The notes beneath the pieces are model-generated. The model ran no database searches, was not told where the DNA came from, and was given only the letters and a program-made list of their open reading frames with translations. This document shows, in pieces, positions 6,047-7,420 of a DNA stretch of 7,420 bases. Every line of letters starts with the position of its first letter. Within the stretch, counting starts at the first letter, position 1. The position numbers and the translations under genes were made by a program. The stretch spans positions 1 through 7,420 of the forward strand of contig JAIRSQ010000049.1 in assembly GCA_031255395.1 (NCBI GenBank), read 5' to 3'. The DNA comes from Spirochaetaceae bacterium (lineage in GTDB: Bacteria > Spirochaetota > Spirochaetia > Treponematales > Breznakiellaceae).

Positions 6047-6361
6047 TTATCCAGATTTACGAGTCTTCGCAAGACCGGCAGACCGACGGGCGGCGGTCAG
6101 GATGTTCTTTAAGGCGCTGGCGCTCCCGCAATGGGACTGCGTCAGCAAGATTCCTTTCCGCGCCGCCTCGCGCTTGGCTATCTTGACCATCTCGTGCGAA
6201 ACAGGATTGGTAAAAAGGATGATCATGTCGGGATTCCCGATCAAACTTTCAAGATTCGTCTTTGGTTGCGTAAAAATTTTTGCTTTGCAGGCATATTCCT
6301 TGCAAATGTTCCTGTAACGGCATACCATACAGTCGTTTCCGCCTATTATTACAACATTCAT
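6047..6361 (-). CDS. DUF2325 family protein with N-terminal cysteine cluster
   Basis: A 104-residue cytosolic protein of the DUF2325 family, whose biochemical role I cannot state. The N-terminus MNVVIIGGND is a Rossmann-like first strand and glycine turn. It is followed by four cysteines, Cys11, Cys14, Cys20 and Cys25 (C-MV-C-RYRNI-C-KEYA-C), a pattern I recall from the subgroup reading GGHD.MVC.Y..IC..Y.CKAKVFTQ. The core PDMIILFTNPVSHEMVKIAKREA (44-66) and the C-terminal HCGSASALKNIL (77-88), with a fifth cysteine at 78, are typical of the family. The cysteines, with His56 and His77, suggest metal or iron-sulfur binding, which is inference only. Start chosen at the ATG 6359-6361, with AGGAG (6372-6376) 10 nt upstream. 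The last 15 or so residues are basic and look poorly conserved. It is monocistronic, with its own promoter overlapped by two dyads. Confidence 0.85.
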   Translation of the reverse strand: MNVVIIGGNDCMVCRYRNICKEYACKAKIFTQPKTNLESLIGNPDMIILFTNPVSHEMVKIAKREAARKGILLTQSHCGSASALKNILTAARRSAGLAKTRKSG

Positions 6362-6394
6362 AAAAATTTGTCTCCTATAACCTATTAGCTTCTA

Positions 6395-6432
6395 CTAACT
6401 TTCATGTTAGCAAGACCTAATAAAAAGGTCAA
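6395..6432 (-). promoter_or_regulatory. Promoter of the DUF2325 gene with two overlapping inverted repeats (candidate operators)
   Basis: On the minus strand TTGACC (6427-6432) and TAACAT (6404-6409) are separated by 17 nt, a good sigma-70 layout ending about 45 nt before the start codon. Two dyads lie on it: CTAAC (6395-6399) with GTTAG (6406-6410) over the -10 box, and GACCT (6414-6418) with AGGTC (6426-6430) over the -35 box. This suggests a repressor site or sites. No regulator gene is in the window. Confidence 0.5.
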
Positions 6433-6603
6433 TAGTCCCGCGCGTTGCGGACAATGAGATTTCATGCCGCCTGTTGCGGGATATTTGGAGATTTCACTTT
6501 GGAAGCGTTGCGTCTGCGGGGAAAAATGAGCCTCCCCGCCGCAAGCGGCGGGGTATTAAACCTCACTGCGAATAAAAATGATAGGAGTCGAATGTCTTAA
6601 CAG
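6433..6603. repeat. Gene-free stretch with several GC-rich hairpins
   Basis: No ORF with a credible start is present. Two near-identical mini-hairpins, CCGC-N5-GCGG, occur at 6438-6450 and 6467-6479. A strong hairpin follows: CCCCGCCGC (6534-6542) with GCGGCGGGG (6545-6553) around AA, and then TATTAAACCTCACTGC. The motif CCTCACTGC at 6561-6569 also occurs at 6011-6019 beside the metY hairpin. An AGGAG at 6583-6587 is followed after 4 nt by ATG TCT TAA, a two-codon frame that is probably meaningless. Confidence 0.45.
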
Positions 6604-6641
6604 AATGAAGAACCCGGAAGCAAGTTCCCGGGTTCTTCATT
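6604..6641 (-). terminator. Long perfect hairpin behind the decarboxylase gene
   Basis: AATGAAGAACCCGG (6604-6617) pairs perfectly with CCGGGTTCTTCATT (6628-6641), a 14-bp stem with a 10-nt loop. It lies 55 nt beyond the decarboxylase stop codon on the minus strand. The 3' flank on that strand is CTGTTAAG, a poor U-tract, while TTTT precedes the stem. It is the most likely transcript end for the decarboxylase, though not a textbook intrinsic terminator. Confidence 0.6.
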
Positions 6642-6696
6642 AAAAGGTTCCAGCTTATCATGCCGTTTTCAATGTACTGTGCCTTCTTCGGGAGCG

Positions 6697-7420
6697 TTAT
6701 TTGAAACCCAGGCCTCTACCGTGAATATGCTTGCATTCATTCAAAGCCTCGTCCGATTTGAAAGCGTCTTTCGCTTTCAAATCGTCTGTAAGCTTGTCAA
6801 TCAGACCCTTGGTTACAGAGTCCATTAAGTAAATATGTGAATAAGCGCGTACTGGTTCATCATCATCTACATACAACGTTTCATTTGAAAGCGAATACTT
6901 GAACACAATCCGGTCGTTTGCCTGTCTGAACCTGACCGTTAACGCGTGAGGAGAATATTCAACCCACAGTTCAAGACCTTTGTGCGCCTCCTTCACCTCG
7001 TCAAGTTTTTGCAGCGTGTACTGTGCCAGTTCCTCTCCCCGTTGTATTCTCTCTGTCAGGCGCTTAACGGAATTGCTGGAGATAAAATCCCAGAGTATTA
7101 ACGCCGAAAAGCCGTTGCGGGACCCTGAAAACGTGGTATCCGGGGATCCGATATATTCGGGGTTTTCGACAGGCCGCATCTGGTATTTGACCTTGGACAT
7201 AAAAATGCCGCAGGGCCAGGGGGCGCCTATCCATTTATGGCCGCTCATGCAGATCGAGTGGACTTCGGGGATTTGGAAATCAAACACGGGGAAATCTATA
7301 TCCCCGATCTTTTCCAGGAAAGGCATATAAGCGGCTCCCAAAGCGCCGTCTACATGCACCCAATAACCGCTTCGGGTGTCGCTCGAACCATCCTTAAGCG
7401 CGATTTTACGCTCGTAGAGA
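6697..7420 (-). CDS. PLP-dependent group II decarboxylase, histidine-decarboxylase-like (C-terminal part; 5' end outside window)
   Basis: The frame is open from the right edge to a stop at 6697-6699, giving 240 visible residues; the N-terminal part is missing. It is a fold type I PLP enzyme that removes the carboxyl group of an amino acid. Counting from the first visible codon, HVDGA (22-26) supplies the PLP aspartate (Asp24, bases 7348-7350) and SGHKW (59-63) supplies the Schiff-base lysine (Lys62, bases 7234-7236). These are followed by IGAPWPCGI, then YIGSPDTTFSGSRNG. The PCG and SGSRNG motifs match bacterial histidine decarboxylase and plant serine decarboxylase-like enzymes better than glutamate or tyrosine decarboxylases. 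The substrate remains uncertain. The GTG at 7357-7359 is internal, inside the Asp motif, and not a start. The C-terminus ends in HIHGRGLGFK, a basic tail I do not recognise. A strong hairpin follows the gene. Confidence 0.88.
   Translation of the reverse strand, partial: LYERKIALKDGSSDTRSGYWVHVDGALGAAYMPFLEKIGDIDFPVFDFQIPEVHSICMSGHKWIGAPWPCGIFMSKVKYQMRPVENPEYIGSPDTTFSGSRNGFSALILWDFISSNSVKRLTERIQRGEELAQYTLQKLDEVKEAHKGLELWVEYSPHALTVRFRQANDRIVFKYSLSNETLYVDDDEPVRAYSHIYLMDSVTKGLIDKLTDDLKAKDAFKSDEALNECKHIHGRGLGFK

Noticed and set aside
6033..6388. Plus-strand open frames over the DUF2325 gene
   Set aside because: They are antisense to a protein with clear family motifs and a good ribosome binding site.
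6574..6642. Small plus-strand peptide of about 21 residues spanning the 6604-6641 hairpin
   Set aside because: Most of it is the two arms of the hairpin, so the frame is a by-product of the terminator-like structure.

Overview
The window looks like chromosomal DNA of a spirochaete, most likely a free-living or insect-gut Treponema-type lineage rather than a host-restricted pathogen. This rests on my recollection of protein families (a treponemal-type transposase remnant, a double cyclic-nucleotide-binding protein without a DNA-binding domain, and an exported protein of the type carrying FRGFNLGMGLDEL and DHYSVFT). No database search was run, so the taxonomy is an inference. Base composition looks balanced to mildly GC-rich. 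No phage genes, CRISPR array, origin or intact insertion sequence is visible.

Layout: positions 1-498 (minus) hold a decayed transposase fragment that runs off the left edge. Positions 499-946 hold no convincing gene, only broken frames and inverted repeats. Positions 947-2552 (plus) are a tight two-gene ABC-2 type exporter operon (ATPase, then membrane permease, 1 nt apart). It converges on a minus-strand unit read from right to left: tRNA-Arg(CCT) (4197-4125), a protein with two cyclic-nucleotide-binding domains (4066-3134), and a small exported protein (3133-2579) whose start abuts the preceding stop (TAAATG).

Positions 4198-4706 form a divergent intergenic region. It carries the tRNA promoter, a palindrome-rich repeat patch overlapped by a doubtful minus-strand ORF, then a near-consensus sigma-70 promoter and a leader with two abutting hairpins for the plus-strand gene metY (4707-5990), an O-acetylhomoserine sulfhydrylase. 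A strong hairpin (6016-6041) separates metY from the convergent minus-strand DUF2325 gene (6361-6047), whose promoter is overlaid by two inverted repeats. The right end holds the C-terminal part of a PLP-dependent, histidine-decarboxylase-like enzyme (minus, running off the right edge) with a strong hairpin behind it.

The genes do not form one evident pathway. They are four independent transcription units: multidrug/lipid-type export, nucleotide sensing plus an envelope protein behind a tRNA, methionine/sulfur assimilation, and small-molecule decarboxylation. I see no clear new multi-gene system. The points most worth a second look are the tRNA with an altered T-loop heading the sensor/exported-protein unit, the metY leader, and the dyad-covered DUF2325 promoter.
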